Positions 1-9,373 of a DNA stretch of 18,552 nt are shown here, piece by piece. Within the stretch, counting starts at the first letter, position 1, and every line of letters begins with the position of its first letter. Below the pieces are notes generated by a model. It was not told the origin of the DNA. It did not search any database and saw only the letters and a list, made by a program, of their open reading frames with translations. The stretch covers positions 1 through 18,552 of the forward strand of contig MNQS01000192.1 of NCBI GenBank assembly GCA_001915545.1, given 5' to 3'. This DNA is from Bacteroides sp. 43_108. Its GTDB lineage: Bacteria; Bacteroidota; Bacteroidia; Bacteroidales; Bacteroidaceae. Made by a program: the position numbers and the translations under genes.

Positions 1-19
1 GGGGAATACCTAAAGATAC

Positions 20-80
20 AAAAAAGCCAGCTAATTCGCAACACTTTGTGTATGAATTAGTTGGCTAATTTTATTCTATT
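20..80. terminator. Probable bidirectional intrinsic terminator
   Basis: The arms 25-37 and 54-66 pair over 13 bp with one G-T wobble. An inner ACAC/GTGT stem at 41-44 and 48-51 extends the hairpin. On the minus strand the hairpin is followed by a run of T (complement of the A run 20-25). On the plus strand it is followed by a weaker T-rich tract at 69-80. It could stop minus-strand read-through from the cluster to its right, plus-strand transcripts from the left, or both. Confidence 0.65.
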
Positions 81-100
81 TACTGAATATCCCTAACTAT

Positions 101-150
101 AAGAACCATACCCGAATTCCATAACGGAATGACGATATGGTTCTTTTTTT
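101..150 (+). terminator. Intrinsic terminator, plus strand
   Basis: AAGAACCATA at 101-110 pairs perfectly with 136-145. An inner ATTCC/GGAAT stem (116-120 and 126-130) closes the hairpin. A run of seven T ends at 150, so the orientation is plus. There is no comparable T tract on the other strand. It implies a transcript arriving from the left of the window. Confidence 0.75.
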
Positions 151-279
151 AATACCAAAAGTTATAACCGTACATAAATCAACATAGATAGTGTTTCATA
201 TAGTACGTTTTAAACATTAGCTTTAGAAGTGATAATACAAGGTTAATAGAAAAATTAAAATCATGGAAAAGCAATGTTT

Positions 280-330
280 GCAAAAAAGAACAACAGCCAT
301 ACCGGTTCAATCTTGCCCGATATGGCTGTT
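280..330 (-). terminator. Intrinsic terminator after the polysaccharide export gene
   Basis: AACAGCCATA at 292-301 pairs perfectly with 321-330, with an inner CGG/CCG pair at 303-305 and 317-319. On the minus strand the stem is followed by a T-rich tract (complement of the A run at 282-290). It lies about 85 bases downstream of the stop codon of the Wza-like gene and probably ends that transcript. Confidence 0.8.
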
Positions 331-413
331 TATATGTAAAGCAGTAAACATCATGTTTCTATCTCATGCATCCGAAACAAATACATCATTTCGAACACTC
401 TAAGCTAGAACTG

Positions 414-1214
414 CTATCTCAAGATGTTATACAACAAGCTGGCCAAAGAAACCAAAATACTTGTGGCGCTGAACCACAAACTTGTTTCAGAACCGATTCC
501 GGAGTTCTTCGACTTTGTCTTGTTAGGTGTCACATACAAGATATCATTCTGCTGGAGCTGATAATAAGGAGAATTGATGATGTTAGCATCGTTGAGATCC
601 AACTCAATTATCTGAGTTTTGCCGACCTCGTTCTCACGTATCAGCTTGACGTTGTCACGACGTCCCCATACTGTCATATCCTTTGCCAAAGCCAAAGCCT
701 CGAAAATGTTTACTTTTCCATTGGAAATAGTGTAAACTCCTGGGCTTGCAACTTCACCTGTCACTGCAATCTTGAAGTTTGACATTGTAACAGTAACAAT
801 AGGCTCTTGCTTCAGATATGTACCATACAACTTAGAACTGATGTATTTCTCCAGTTCTGTATTAGTCATTCCCAAAACTTTGATTTCACCAAGTATTGGG
901 AAATTTATAATACCATCATTAGACACCAGATATGTCTGCAGAACAGGCTGAGATGTCAGGTTGCGTCTATTGTAAGTGCTGTTCATATCGCTCGGCACTG
1001 TCAAGTTGAAAATTGTAGCCGCATCAGGATTGTCCGGACAATTGACAGTAATAGTCAAAATATCCTTAGGCATAATCTTAGCGTCATACAATTCGGCCTT
1101 TGTCGACTCGCTCACCACACGACTATTCTGGATATACGGTACATTCTTATATGATGTACATCCTGTTATTAGAAATACGACCATCAAGGCCAGATACAAT
1201 GATTTCTTCTTCAT
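414..1214 (-). CDS. Wza-type polysaccharide export outer-membrane lipoprotein
   Basis: This 266-residue protein belongs to the polysaccharide biosynthesis/export family, whose members form or attach to the outer-membrane channel that releases capsular or exopolysaccharide. The N-terminus is a lipoprotein signal with a lipobox (LITGC, Cys19). A Poly_export domain follows at about residues 40-140 (the stretch around MPKDILTITV is typical), then an SLBB-like domain at about 145-230 (VTGEVASPGVYTI). A hydrophobic segment closes the protein at about residues 245-264, as in other Bacteroidota members. The start at 1214 places the lipobox correctly. The gene follows guaA on the same strand after 62 bp; I found no promoter of its own and a terminator comes next. 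A Wzc-like chain-length kinase often sits just downstream in capsule loci, but none is present before the terminator. Confidence 0.9.
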   Translation of the reverse strand: MKKKSLYLALMVVFLITGCTSYKNVPYIQNSRVVSESTKAELYDAKIMPKDILTITVNCPDNPDAATIFNLTVPSDMNSTYNRRNLTSQPVLQTYLVSNDGIINFPILGEIKVLGMTNTELEKYISSKLYGTYLKQEPIVTVTMSNFKIAVTGEVASPGVYTISNGKVNIFEALALAKDMTVWGRRDNVKLIRENEVGKTQIIELDLNDANIINSPYYQLQQNDILYVTPNKTKSKNSGIGSETSLWFSATSILVSLASLLYNILR

Positions 1215-1276
1215 ATTTTTCTTTTTACTCGTAAACCTTTTACAACATCAGATGCTTGTACATGAATGAACCGCCG

Positions 1277-2800
1277 TTATTCCCACTCGATAGTTGCAGG
1301 TGGTTTTGAACTTACGTCGTAGCAAACGCGGTTAACCCCCTTGACATTATTGATGATGTCGTTGCTGACCTTTGCAAGGAAATCGTATGGCAATTTTGCC
1401 CAATCGGCAGTCATGGCATCTGTACTTGTAACAGCACGGAGAGCCACTGCACGCTCGTATGTACGCTCGTCGCCCATAACGCCTACACTCTGCACATTAA
1501 GCAGAATTACACCAGCCTGCCATACCTGGTCGTAAAGTCCCCAGTCGCGCAAACCCTGAATGAAAATATCGTCAGCATCCTGAAGGATACGAACCTTTTC
1601 GCGAGTGATGTCGCCAAGGATTCTTACAGCCAAACCTGGTCCTGGGAACGGATGACGCTTGATGAGATGTTCAGGCATGCCAAGTTCCATACCCACTCTA
1701 CGAACTTCGTCCTTGAACAACCACTTGAGAGGCTCACAAAGCTTCAGGTTCATCTTTTCTGGCAGACCTCCAACATTGTGGTGGCTCTTGATAGTCTTAC
1801 CTGTTATGTTGAGACTCTCAATTCTGTCTGGATATATAGTACCCTGTGCCAACCACTTGGCATCAGTTATCTTATGTGCTTCTTCATCAAATACATCAAT
1901 GAAACCAGCACCTATTATCTTACGCTTCTTCTCAGGTTCTGTTACACCTTCGAGTTCCTTGAAGAATTTTTCGCTGGCATCGACACCTATTACATTCAAA
2001 CCGAGGCATTCATAATCGTGAAGAACGTTCTGGAATTCGTTCTTACGGAGCATACCGTGGTCAACGAATATACATGTAAGGTTCTTGCCGATAGCCTTGT
2101 TGAGCAATACAGCGCAAACAGAAGAATCGACACCTCCTGAAAGTCCCAATATTACTCTGTCATTGCCAAGCATCTCCTTAAGTTCCTTTACAGTAGACTC
2201 AACAAAAGATGCCGGACTCCAATCCTGCTTCGAACCACAGATGTCTACAACGAAGTTCTTTATGAGCAAAGAACCCTGTGTTGAATGGAACACTTCTGGA
2301 TGGAACTGCACGCCCCACAGCTTCTCGTTTTCTGCCTGATAAGCTGCATTCTTGACAGTATCAGTCGAAGCTATGCGCTTGAATCCTTCAGGCAGATTCG
2401 TGATTGTGTCGCCATGGCTCATCCACACCTGACTGCCCTCATCGAAGCCCTTGAACAAAAGGTTATCCTTATCAAACTCCTGAAGATTTGCCCTTCCATA
2501 CTCACGTGTGCCTTCCGGTTCAACCTTACCTCCGAAAGTCTGCGCCATGAGCTGTGCGCCATAGCAGATTCCAAGCAAAGGATACTTTCCTCTCAATCCA
2601 TCAAATTCGAGGTGGAAAGCCTTCTCGTCATAGACGCTGTACGGAGAACCGCTCAATATAACGCCTATTACGTCTGGATCATCTTTAGGGAACTTGTTGT
2701 AAGGGACAATTTCACAAAAAGTATTCAATTCGCGGACACGTCGGCCAATAAGCTGAGTTGTCTGCGAACCGAAATCAAGAATTATAATTTTCTGTTGCAT
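1277..2800 (-). CDS. guaA: GMP synthase (glutamine-hydrolysing)
   Basis: GuaA converts XMP to GMP using ATP and glutamine-derived ammonia, the last step of de novo guanine nucleotide synthesis in the cytoplasm. The 507-residue protein has the full layout. A class I glutamine amidotransferase domain comes first, with nucleophile Cys79 (LLGICYGAQ), His167 and Glu169 (GVQFHPEV). The ATP pyrophosphatase domain follows, with the PP-loop SGGVDSS at residues 221-227. The C-terminal dimerisation domain ends in KPPATIEWE, the usual GuaA C-terminus. Length is close to E. coli GuaA (525). The ATG at 2800 fits the family N-terminus ([10 protein letters not shown]). A strong Bacteroidota-type promoter lies directly upstream and would give a leader of only about 20 nt. 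No guanine riboswitch is visible in that short leader. Confidence 0.98.
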   Translation of the reverse strand: MQQKIIILDFGSQTTQLIGRRVRELNTFCEIVPYNKFPKDDPDVIGVILSGSPYSVYDEKAFHLEFDGLRGKYPLLGICYGAQLMAQTFGGKVEPEGTREYGRANLQEFDKDNLLFKGFDEGSQVWMSHGDTITNLPEGFKRIASTDTVKNAAYQAENEKLWGVQFHPEVFHSTQGSLLIKNFVVDICGSKQDWSPASFVESTVKELKEMLGNDRVILGLSGGVDSSVCAVLLNKAIGKNLTCIFVDHGMLRKNEFQNVLHDYECLGLNVIGVDASEKFFKELEGVTEPEKKRKIIGAGFIDVFDEEAHKITDAKWLAQGTIYPDRIESLNITGKTIKSHHNVGGLPEKMNLKLCEPLKWLFKDEVRRVGMELGMPEHLIKRHPFPGPGLAVRILGDITREKVRILQDADDIFIQGLRDWGLYDQVWQAGVILLNVQSVGVMGDERTYERAVALRAVTSTDAMTADWAKLPYDFLAKVSNDIINNVKGVNRVCYDVSSKPPATIEWE

Positions 2801-2823
2801 TGTGTAAAATTAAAATTTAGCAA

Positions 2824-2855
2824 CAAAAATAGATAAAAATACAATAATCAGCAAA
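2824..2855 (-). promoter_or_regulatory. guaA promoter, Bacteroidota -7/-33 type
   Basis: On the minus strand a TTTG box (complement of 2852-2855) is followed by 20 bases and then TATTTTTG (complement of 2824-2831), a perfect match to TAnnTTTG. The -7 box ends 23 bases before the guaA ATG, so the leader would be short. This is the consensus known for the primary sigma factor of Bacteroidota. The assignment rests on sequence only. Confidence 0.7.
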
Positions 2856-2930
2856 CAAGCCATATATTTTTAACCGGCTTACATCAATCTTTAAAGCATA
2901 TTGCTTTATGTGACACACAAAATACAACAT

Positions 2931-2965
2931 AAAAGGGCACGGAATAAAATCTTCCGTACCCTTTT
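2931..2965 (-). terminator. secA terminator
   Basis: The arms 2931-2944 and 2952-2965 are complementary over 14 bp with one mismatch, and the loop is 7 bases. The outer four pairs are A-T, so on the minus strand the stem itself ends in TTTT, followed by a T-rich stretch. It lies 71 bases past the secA stop and upstream of the guaA promoter, so it separates the two transcripts. A smaller perfect hairpin, AAAGCA/TGCTTT at 2893-2907, lies just beyond it. Confidence 0.7.
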
Positions 2966-3036
2966 ACATATCTTAATCATGCAGTTACACTTTAATCTAG
3001 TAAAGCATGCAACCGACACGATATGTCGTCAAAAAA

Positions 3037-6000
3037 TTAAAGTCCCTTGCCGTGACAGTTCTTGTACTTCTTGCCGCTTCCGCAAGGACAAGGATCATTG
3101 CGACCGATCTTAGGCTGTTCGTTGACTACCGGCTGATGATTTTCCTGTGCTCTGGTATCAATTGGCTCCTGTCCGGCCTCAGTGATATCCTCTTTAGTTT
3201 CCTTCATCTTGCTGCGCGGAGTTTCTTCGACCTGAGCAGGCGCCTCTCTAACCTCTTCAGAATCTTCTACTGGCAACTGACATCTCATGAGCACGCTTAC
3301 AGTGTTGTAGTTTATGTCGTTGACCATGCTGTCAAAGAGCTTCACGGATTCAAGTTTGAAGATGAGCAATGGATCTTTCTGCTCATAGCTTGCATTCTGT
3401 ACAGAAGTCTTCAGGTCGTCAAGCGCACGCAGGTTCTCTTTCCATGCATTGTCGATTGAATGCAGCAATATTGCCTTTTCAAAAGCCAAAACGATTGAGT
3501 GTCCCTGAGTTTCGTAAGCTTCTTTGAGAGGAACTGAGATCTGATACATTCTACGTCCATCGGTAATAGGAACAAGAATGTTGTCGTACATTGCACCCTT
3601 TGTTTCATATACCTCTTTGATTACAGGATATGCTTTCTGAGCAAAGATTTCAGTCTTGCGCTTGAATGCTGCAATCGCTGCATCAAATGCTATATCTTCA
3701 AGTTCATCACGCGACTTGTCGTCGAACTGCTCGTATGTGAAAGGAACTTCCATTGCCAATACAGAACGGAATTCCTCCTGCATACCTTCATAACCATTGT
3801 TCTGAACTATGTTTACACATCTTTCCCAAATCATGTTGGAAATGTCCATTCCGATACGCTGTCCCATGAGGGCATGACGTCTTCTCTCATAAATGACCTT
3901 ACGCTGTTTGTTCATCACGTCGTCATACTCCAAGAGACGCTTTCTTATACCGAAGTTGTTCTCTTCAACCTTCTTCTGTGCACGTTCGATTGATTTGCTG
4001 ATCATTGAAGATTCAATCATCTCACCTTCTTCAAATCCGAGCTTATCCATTACGTTGGCAATACGCTCACTACCAAACAAACGCATCAAATTGTCTTCGA
4101 GAGATACGAAGAATACAGAAGAACCCGGGTCACCTTGACGTCCGGCACGTCCTCTCAACTGACGGTCAACTCGACGGCTCTCATGTCTTTCTGTACCTAT
4201 GATGGCAAGACCTCCCGCCTGCTTAACTTCAGGGCTGAGCTTGATGTCGGTACCACGACCGGCCATATTTGTTGCAATAGTCACAATACTTCTCTGTCCA
4301 GCCTGAGCAACAATATCAGCTTCCTTCTGATGCAATTTTGCGTTCAGCACATTGTGCTCAATCTTACGCATCGTAAGCATCTTGCTGAGCATTTCACTGA
4401 TTTCAACAGAAGTTGTACCAACCAGCACAGGTCTTCCTGCGTTGACCATACGTTCAACCTCCTCAATAACAGCCTTATATTTCTCGCGCTTTGTCTTGTA
4501 TACACGGTCCTCCATATCGACTCTGGCAATAGGACGATTGGTAGGAATCTCTACAACATCAAGCTTATATATATCCCAGAACTCACCTGCTTCAGTTATT
4601 GCAGTACCAGTCATACCAGCCAGTTTGTGGTACATACGGAAATAGTTCTGCAGAGTAATTGTTGCAAAAGTCTGTGTAGCTGCCTCAATCTTTACGCGCT
4701 CCTTAGCCTCGACAGCCTGATGGAGTCCGTCTGACCAACGGCGACCCTCCATGATACGTCCAGTCTGTTCATCAACAATCTTAACTTCGCCGTCCATAAC
4801 GACATAATCATCGTCACGCTCAAACAAAGTGTAAGCCTTGAGGAGCTGCTGTATAGTGTGAACACGTTCGCTCTTGATGGCATAATCCTGAAGAAGCTCA
4901 TCCTTCTTTGCGAGTTTTTCATCCTCAGACAAGCCCATACCTTCGAGTGCAGACATCTGTGCAGTAATGTCAGGAAGTACGAACAGCTCATCGTTGCCAA
5001 CGATATCGGCAATAAGCTGGTTACCTTTATCTGTCATTTCTACGCTCTTGGCCTTTTCGTCAATTACGAAGAACAGCGGATCTGTAGCTTCCGGCATACG
5101 TCTGTTGTTGTTCTCCATATAATATTCCTCGACCTTGAGCATACCAGCCTTGACACCCTGTTCGCTGAGGAACTTGATGAGAGGCTTGTTTTTAGGCAGC
5201 GCCTTGTGTGCACGGAACAATGAAAGGAATCCGGCATCTACATCTTCTTTATTTTCGCTGTCGATCAATCTGCGCGCATCAGCAAGATACTGAGTTGCCA
5301 ATTTCTTTTGAGCTTCGACAAGTTTCTCAACAATAGGTCTGAATTCCTCAAACATCTGATTGTCACCCTTCGGAACCGGACCAGAAATGATGAGAGGTGT
5401 TCTTGCATCGTCAATAAGAACTGAGTCAACCTCATCGACAATTGCATAGTTGTGCATGCGCTGAACAAGTTCTGCAGGGCTCATCGCCATGTTGTCACGA
5501 AGATAGTCGAAACCGAACTCGTTGTTTGTACCGAATGTGATATCAGCCTGATATGCCTTACGTCGCTCGTTTGAATTAGGTCTGTGCTTGTCGATGCAAT
5601 CAACCGACAATCCATGGAACTGATAGAGAGGTCCCATCCATTCAGAGTCACGCTTGGCAAGATAATCGTTTACGGTAACAACATGAACACCGTTACCTGT
5701 AAGTGCATTAAGGAATACAGGGAGAGTTGCAACCAAAGTCTTACCTTCACCAGTTGCCATTTCCGCAATCTTACCCTGATGGAGAACTATACCACCAAAC
5801 AACTGTACGTTGTAGTGAACCATGTTCCATACAGTATCGTTACCACCAGCCTGCCAGTGGTTGAGCCATATAGCCTTGTCGCCTTCAATGCGCACATAAT
5901 TCTTTGTAGCAGCAAGTTCGCGGTCGAAATCCGTAGCTGTAACCTCAACCTCTTCGTTCTCGGCAAAACGTCTTGCAGTATCCTTCACGATTGCGAAAAC

Positions 6001-6333
6001 AGTAGGAAGAACCTCATTAAGAGCATCCTCAAACTTATCAAGTATCTTTGATTCGATCTTGTCTATTTCGTCAAATAAAGGCTGACGTCTGTCAATGTCT
6101 GTATTTTGTATCTTTTCGTTTATTGCATCAATCTTAGCTCTTTCGTCCTTCACCTGATCCTGAAGATACTGTCTGATCTCCAATGTCTTTGCACGAAGCG
6201 CATCGTTGTCAAGTTTCTGTATTTCCGGATAAACCTCCAGTATTTTCTCAACAATTGGTTTTATGGCTTTAATATCTCTAGTAGCCTTATTACCGAAAAC
6301 TGAGCTCAAAAAGCCATTTAAGCTGAATCCCAT
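3037..6333 (-). CDS. secA: Preprotein translocase ATPase SecA
   Basis: SecA is the cytoplasmic ATPase that drives unfolded preproteins through SecYEG. The 1,098-residue protein shows Walker A (ATGEGKT, residues 193-199), the DEAD-type Walker B (VDEVDSV, about 299-305), a DNA/RNA-helicase-like second nucleotide-binding domain with GRGTDIKL, and a C-terminal zinc motif with Cys1082, Cys1084, Cys1093 and His1094, which in other bacteria contacts SecB or phospholipid. It is about 200 residues longer than E. coli SecA (901). The extra length lies mainly in a charged insertion at about residues 60-140, in the region at about 340-480, and in an acidic linker before the zinc motif. Such long forms are usual in Bacteroidota. 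The ATG at 6333 gives the normal family N-terminus. A hairpin lies in the upstream leader and a terminator follows the gene. Confidence 0.98.
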   Translation of the reverse strand: MGFSLNGFLSSVFGNKATRDIKAIKPIVEKILEVYPEIQKLDNDALRAKTLEIRQYLQDQVKDERAKIDAINEKIQNTDIDRRQPLFDEIDKIESKILDKFEDALNEVLPTVFAIVKDTARRFAENEEVEVTATDFDRELAATKNYVRIEGDKAIWLNHWQAGGNDTVWNMVHYNVQLFGGIVLHQGKIAEMATGEGKTLVATLPVFLNALTGNGVHVVTVNDYLAKRDSEWMGPLYQFHGLSVDCIDKHRPNSNERRKAYQADITFGTNNEFGFDYLRDNMAMSPAELVQRMHNYAIVDEVDSVLIDDARTPLIISGPVPKGDNQMFEEFRPIVEKLVEAQKKLATQYLADARRLIDSENKEDVDAGFLSLFRAHKALPKNKPLIKFLSEQGVKAGMLKVEEYYMENNNRRMPEATDPLFFVIDEKAKSVEMTDKGNQLIADIVGNDELFVLPDITAQMSALEGMGLSEDEKLAKKDELLQDYAIKSERVHTIQQLLKAYTLFERDDDYVVMDGEVKIVDEQTGRIMEGRRWSDGLHQAVEAKERVKIEAATQTFATITLQNYFRMYHKLAGMTGTAITEAGEFWDIYKLDVVEIPTNRPIARVDMEDRVYKTKREKYKAVIEEVERMVNAGRPVLVGTTSVEISEMLSKMLTMRKIEHNVLNAKLHQKEADIVAQAGQRSIVTIATNMAGRGTDIKLSPEVKQAGGLAIIGTERHESRRVDRQLRGRAGRQGDPGSSVFFVSLEDNLMRLFGSERIANVMDKLGFEEGEMIESSMISKSIERAQKKVEENNFGIRKRLLEYDDVMNKQRKVIYERRRHALMGQRIGMDISNMIWERCVNIVQNNGYEGMQEEFRSVLAMEVPFTYEQFDDKSRDELEDIAFDAAIAAFKRKTEIFAQKAYPVIKEVYETKGAMYDNILVPITDGRRMYQISVPLKEAYETQGHSIVLAFEKAILLHSIDNAWKENLRALDDLKTSVQNASYEQKDPLLIFKLESVKLFDSMVNDINYNTVSVLMRCQLPVEDSEEVREAPAQVEETPRSKMKETKEDITEAGQEPIDTRAQENHQPVVNEQPKIGRNDPCPCGSGKKYKNCHGKGL

Positions 6334-6359
6334 ATTCTTTTTGTTTTTAATGTAATGGT

Positions 6360-6384
6360 AGGCGGAAAAAATACAAGTCCGCCT
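6360..6384 (-). promoter_or_regulatory. Hairpin in the secA leader
   Basis: AGGCGGA at 6360-6366 pairs perfectly with TCCGCCT at 6378-6384 around an 11-base loop. It sits 26 bases upstream of the secA ATG within the 132-bp pafA-secA gap. No T tract follows on the minus strand, so it is not a clear terminator. It could affect secA translation or RNA stability. A weak promoter candidate lies upstream: TTTG at 6419-6422, then 19 bases, then TAAATAAT, a poor -7 box. Transcription of secA may therefore also run through from the two genes upstream. Confidence 0.4.
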
Positions 6385-6465
6385 TATCTGTTATTATTTA
6401 TTTTCATTTTTATTCACATCAAATTTTTCACCGCGGGCACCTTATTCCATTCTGGAAATTTTTTT

Positions 6466-8040
6466 TCATTTGACATCAGTCAGAGGCGCCGAAGAACATC
6501 CGTTCGGGGCTCTGATCCTCATAAAGTGCGTAAGCGTCGGCGCTATGCAATCCACAGTTACAGGTTCTGCTATACTGTCAGACTTTATACCGTAACCGAA
6601 GAATATCAAAGGAAATTCAAAGTATGAATCCCTTATATACTTGCTGCTCAGCAAATCATCATTCACGAGATTCCATCCAGGAACAACTTCTATGAATATG
6701 TCTCCCGAACACTTTGGATTATAGCTATTGCGGATACGGCTTATACCTGGTGTCCAAGCTCCCTGCATCAGTCGCTGCGACGTATATACATCCTTTACAC
6801 CAGTATACTGAAGGAGAAGTTCTTCGCATCGCTCGAGTACCTCCTTCATGTTAAGCTGTTTATCCTCTATAAGCTTGTGATTAAGATAAAGATTGTTGCC
6901 GTAATATAACTCCACATACTGTCCTTGTCCATAAACAGCAATAAGATACATATTCAGCAATGCGGCACATCGGTTGATCTTAAGTTCGCCTGTAGGTATG
7001 CGGTACTTTGATATGTCGCCAGCATCCTCATGGTCATAACCAGTGGAAGTTATGAATATAAGAGTATTAGACAAACCTACATTCTTGTCTATATTGTCAA
7101 GAAGAGTGGCAAGCTCAGCATCAAGACGCACATAAGTATCCTGAAGTTCCATGGCGCATTCCGACATAGGCTTGTTGTCAAACCTGCCAGCAAAATATGT
7201 CAGTGAAAGCATATCAGGAATTGCGTCAGAACCTATCCCGCTGTTGGAAAGACAGAAACTTGCGAGCTTTGTAACCTCGCCATTGACACATGCACTGTTC
7301 TTGAAAACGCGGAACTTCCTATCGCCGTTGAATTTATGCTTGAACGACTTGGATGTTTCGCCATATACATAATAATTGAATTTACCTACTACATAATTCG
7401 AAGGTTCCCAGACATAGTCGGAAATATTTCGACCTATACCATTTATATCAAAATACTTCAACCAACCAGGCTGATCGCCGTAGTAAGTACTTCCGCCCCA
7501 TCCTCCTGTAGAATTGTCTATCCACATAGCCCAGTCACCTGCATGACCGGCGGCGAGAACAGACATATCTCTGTACGGTGAAATGGCATATACCATAGCT
7601 TTGCCGTCAGTTGCAACCTTGAGCTCATCGCCGATGGTAGATACAAGAATATTCTTTGGAGAAGAATAATCGGAAGTGCCAACACCTTTATACTTGAAAT
7701 CATCTACACAGTAGACAGGACGCATACTGGCTCTGTCAAGCCATTCCTCACCTACAATGCCATGATTATAAGGTACAGTACCTGTATAGACAGTAGCAAC
7801 AGAAGAAGCTCTGTCCACATTTGCCGTAGGATACTGTGCATTGGTATAAACACGTCCCTCGCGCAACAGTCTCTTGAATCCCCTATCTCCATAAAGAGGA
7901 GAAAAGGCTTCCAGATAATCACTGCGAAGCTGATCGACAGTGATGCCGATAACTAGTCTTGGCACAGGCGTTGCCGACTGGGCGTAAACACCAGCTATCG
8001 AAACAGCAGCAAATATGGTTGTTGCAAAACGCTTCTTCAT
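6466..8040 (-). CDS. Exported alkaline-phosphatase-superfamily protein, probably catalytically inactive
   Basis: The 524-residue protein has a cleavable signal peptide (residues 1-20, ending VYA) and the fold markers of the PafA-like alkaline phosphatase family: ITVDQLRSDYL near the start, VATVYTGTVPYNHGIVG at 81-97, LAAGHAGDWAMW at 162-173, and FPLIFFGYGI near the C-terminus. Compared with the residues known for Elizabethkingia PafA (Asp38, Thr79, Asn100, Lys162, Arg164, Asp305, His309, Asp352, His353, His486), only Asp36 is clearly kept. The nucleophile position is Arg77, the Asn is Glu98, the Lys/Arg pair appears as Tyr156/Asp158, and Asp305/His309 appear as Tyr282/Arg286. No His is seen where His486 should be. 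Asp336-His337 could replace Asp352/His353 only with a small insertion. These alignments were done by eye. The gene starts 2 bp after the DUF4105 gene, so the two are almost certainly co-transcribed. It was probably named a phosphatase by fold; I infer a binding or scaffold role in the periplasm. Confidence 0.85.
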   Translation of the reverse strand: MKKRFATTIFAAVSIAGVYAQSATPVPRLVIGITVDQLRSDYLEAFSPLYGDRGFKRLLREGRVYTNAQYPTANVDRASSVATVYTGTVPYNHGIVGEEWLDRASMRPVYCVDDFKYKGVGTSDYSSPKNILVSTIGDELKVATDGKAMVYAISPYRDMSVLAAGHAGDWAMWIDNSTGGWGGSTYYGDQPGWLKYFDINGIGRNISDYVWEPSNYVVGKFNYYVYGETSKSFKHKFNGDRKFRVFKNSACVNGEVTKLASFCLSNSGIGSDAIPDMLSLTYFAGRFDNKPMSECAMELQDTYVRLDAELATLLDNIDKNVGLSNTLIFITSTGYDHEDAGDISKYRIPTGELKINRCAALLNMYLIAVYGQGQYVELYYGNNLYLNHKLIEDKQLNMKEVLERCEELLLQYTGVKDVYTSQRLMQGAWTPGISRIRNSYNPKCSGDIFIEVVPGWNLVNDDLLSSKYIRDSYFEFPLIFFGYGIKSDSIAEPVTVDCIAPTLTHFMRIRAPNGCSSAPLTDVK

Positions 8041-8042
8041 CC

Positions 8043-9320
8043 TTATTGTTTACCTTTATTATATAATTTATTTTTAGTATCTCTCACAATCTTGCCGAAC
8101 ATACGTTCCACCGACTTCAAACGGTTTTCTGGTCTCAGCAAGAGATGCACTGATGACTGCAACAGCAAAATCAATGCCATAGGCAGAACCGCATTGTTGA
8201 AATCCTGCGGAATGACAGGCATTAGCAGTATAAACAGACATAATACTGCCACATTTACAGCATGCAGTACATCGCGCTTATGACGATTTGACCGATATAC
8301 CATAAACGGAAGCCAAACAAGCGGCACTGGATTAAATATCATCACAAGCCAGTTTGAACCAACCGTAGGATGTATCGAGAAGAAGAACAGATATGCAACC
8401 AATATACCTGCCAATCCCTGAAGGCAGAGAAGCAGCACATCATATCCCCAGAAAATTCTTTTTGAAACAAGCTGAACTACAAACAGCACAACACCGACTC
8501 CAAAGAAAATCCAAAAGAAAACCAAAGGAGAGACAGGAAACTGCCAATCATCTTCGGGAACAACTTCCACCGCAATTTCTTCCGACTTTACAACCGGCAC
8601 GAGTTCACCTCTACCATCTATCTTTGCTGTTGCTCTCGAAAAGGCATCCATAAGATATGATGGTATGAACATCTGTTCACGCTCATCCAGTTTTCTGTCA
8701 GCCTCGGCTCCCAAACAAAAATCAATGCCGAGTTCAACCCATGGACTTGGAGCCGTAAATTCATGCACAACCTGCCTGTATGTTTTGCGTTCCCATCGAC
8801 AATCATAATTCAAACCGCCAGGAATGCTGCGCTCAATCATATCTCTTGCACGGGTCGTACAGTTATCATAAAAATAATTGTAGCGATATATTCTATTCTC
8901 TGGCTTATAATTTTCGAACAAAATTCTGCAAAGCTCCATTTTTTCTGCATACGACATGTTCAGAACCTGTTCGTAAACAGTTATTCCACGAGCTTTATAC
9001 GAAGCCTTGAAATCTGTCCAATCCTGCAAACCAAGTTCATAATCCGTTTCGCCTTTTACAAAACGATATATAAAATTTTCTGATCTGAAATTGAACATTC
9101 CATAATTGAAAGCCAAATCCATGCCGGTAGTCTCATCTGTCACGTGTATGGCTGTATGGCCGAACAATGCATAAATTTCCTTGCCGGGATCACATGTCAC
9201 CAAAGAGACACGTATACTGTCGCGAACCCTCCTTTCACCCGCGTTTTCAGCAGCACTGACAACGGAAGCAAAAGAAAAGAACATAACCAAAAACAATATG
9301 AAAAAATGCTTCAATTTCAT
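8043..9320 (-). CDS. DUF4105 / Lnb N-terminal domain membrane protein
   Basis: This 425-residue protein has a signal peptide or signal anchor (residues 1-23), a periplasmic DUF4105 domain at about 35-235, and about four to five membrane segments between residues 264 and 398. The domain shows His55 in LFGHTAIHV and Cys154 in NYFYDNCTTRARD. This His-before-Cys order is as expected for a circularly permuted NlpC/P60-like fold. The family is related to the periplasmic domain of Lnb, which moves an acyl chain to the N-terminus of lipoproteins in some Firmicutes; whether this protein does so is inference. The frame is open upstream to a TTG at 9425, but I chose the ATG at 9320. It begins a normal signal peptide, and a good promoter -7 box lies inside the longer version. 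The gene leads a tight unit with the phosphatase-like gene. Confidence 0.85.
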   Translation of the reverse strand: MKLKHFFILFLVMFFSFASVVSAAENAGERRVRDSIRVSLVTCDPGKEIYALFGHTAIHVTDETTGMDLAFNYGMFNFRSENFIYRFVKGETDYELGLQDWTDFKASYKARGITVYEQVLNMSYAEKMELCRILFENYKPENRIYRYNYFYDNCTTRARDMIERSIPGGLNYDCRWERKTYRQVVHEFTAPSPWVELGIDFCLGAEADRKLDEREQMFIPSYLMDAFSRATAKIDGRGELVPVVKSEEIAVEVVPEDDWQFPVSPLVFFWIFFGVGVVLFVVQLVSKRIFWGYDVLLLCLQGLAGILVAYLFFFSIHPTVGSNWLVMIFNPVPLVWLPFMVYRSNRHKRDVLHAVNVAVLCLFILLMPVIPQDFNNAVLPMALILLLQSSVHLLLRPENRLKSVERMFGKIVRDTKNKLYNKGKQ

Positions 9321-9341
9321 CGCGTTTGTTTTTACGAGGCA

Positions 9342-9373
9342 CAAACTTACGTAAAAATGCTGGGAAAATCTAA
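9342..9373 (-). promoter_or_regulatory. Promoter of the DUF4105-phosphatase-like unit
   Basis: On the minus strand TAAGTTTG (complement of 9342-9349) is a perfect TAnnTTTG -7 box. Twenty bases upstream of it is TTAG (complement of 9370-9373), three of four matches to TTTG. The -7 box ends 21 bases before the ATG at 9320. A second perfect -7 box, TATATTTG, is at 9423-9430, but I see no -33 box at the right distance from it. Confidence 0.55.

Larger units (their letters stand above)
1..413. other. Left intergenic region with several terminators, no gene
   Basis: I see no credible gene in this AT-rich stretch. It holds three strong stem-loops, listed separately: 25-66, 101-145 and 292-330. The stretch 151-280 shows no promoter match or ORF that I would defend. 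A small 6-1-6 palindrome at 346-358 has no clear role. The arrangement fits a convergent junction between the minus-strand cluster described here and a plus-strand unit to the left of the window, which is an inference. Confidence 0.6.

Noticed and set aside
346..358. A 6-1-6 palindrome (AAACAT, C, ATGTTT)
   Set aside because: It is short, AT-rich and not linked to a promoter or gene start; chance is a sufficient explanation.
3014..3028. Small hairpin CGACA/TGTCG just past the secA stop
   Set aside because: It has only five pairs and no T tract; the better terminator is at 2931-2965.
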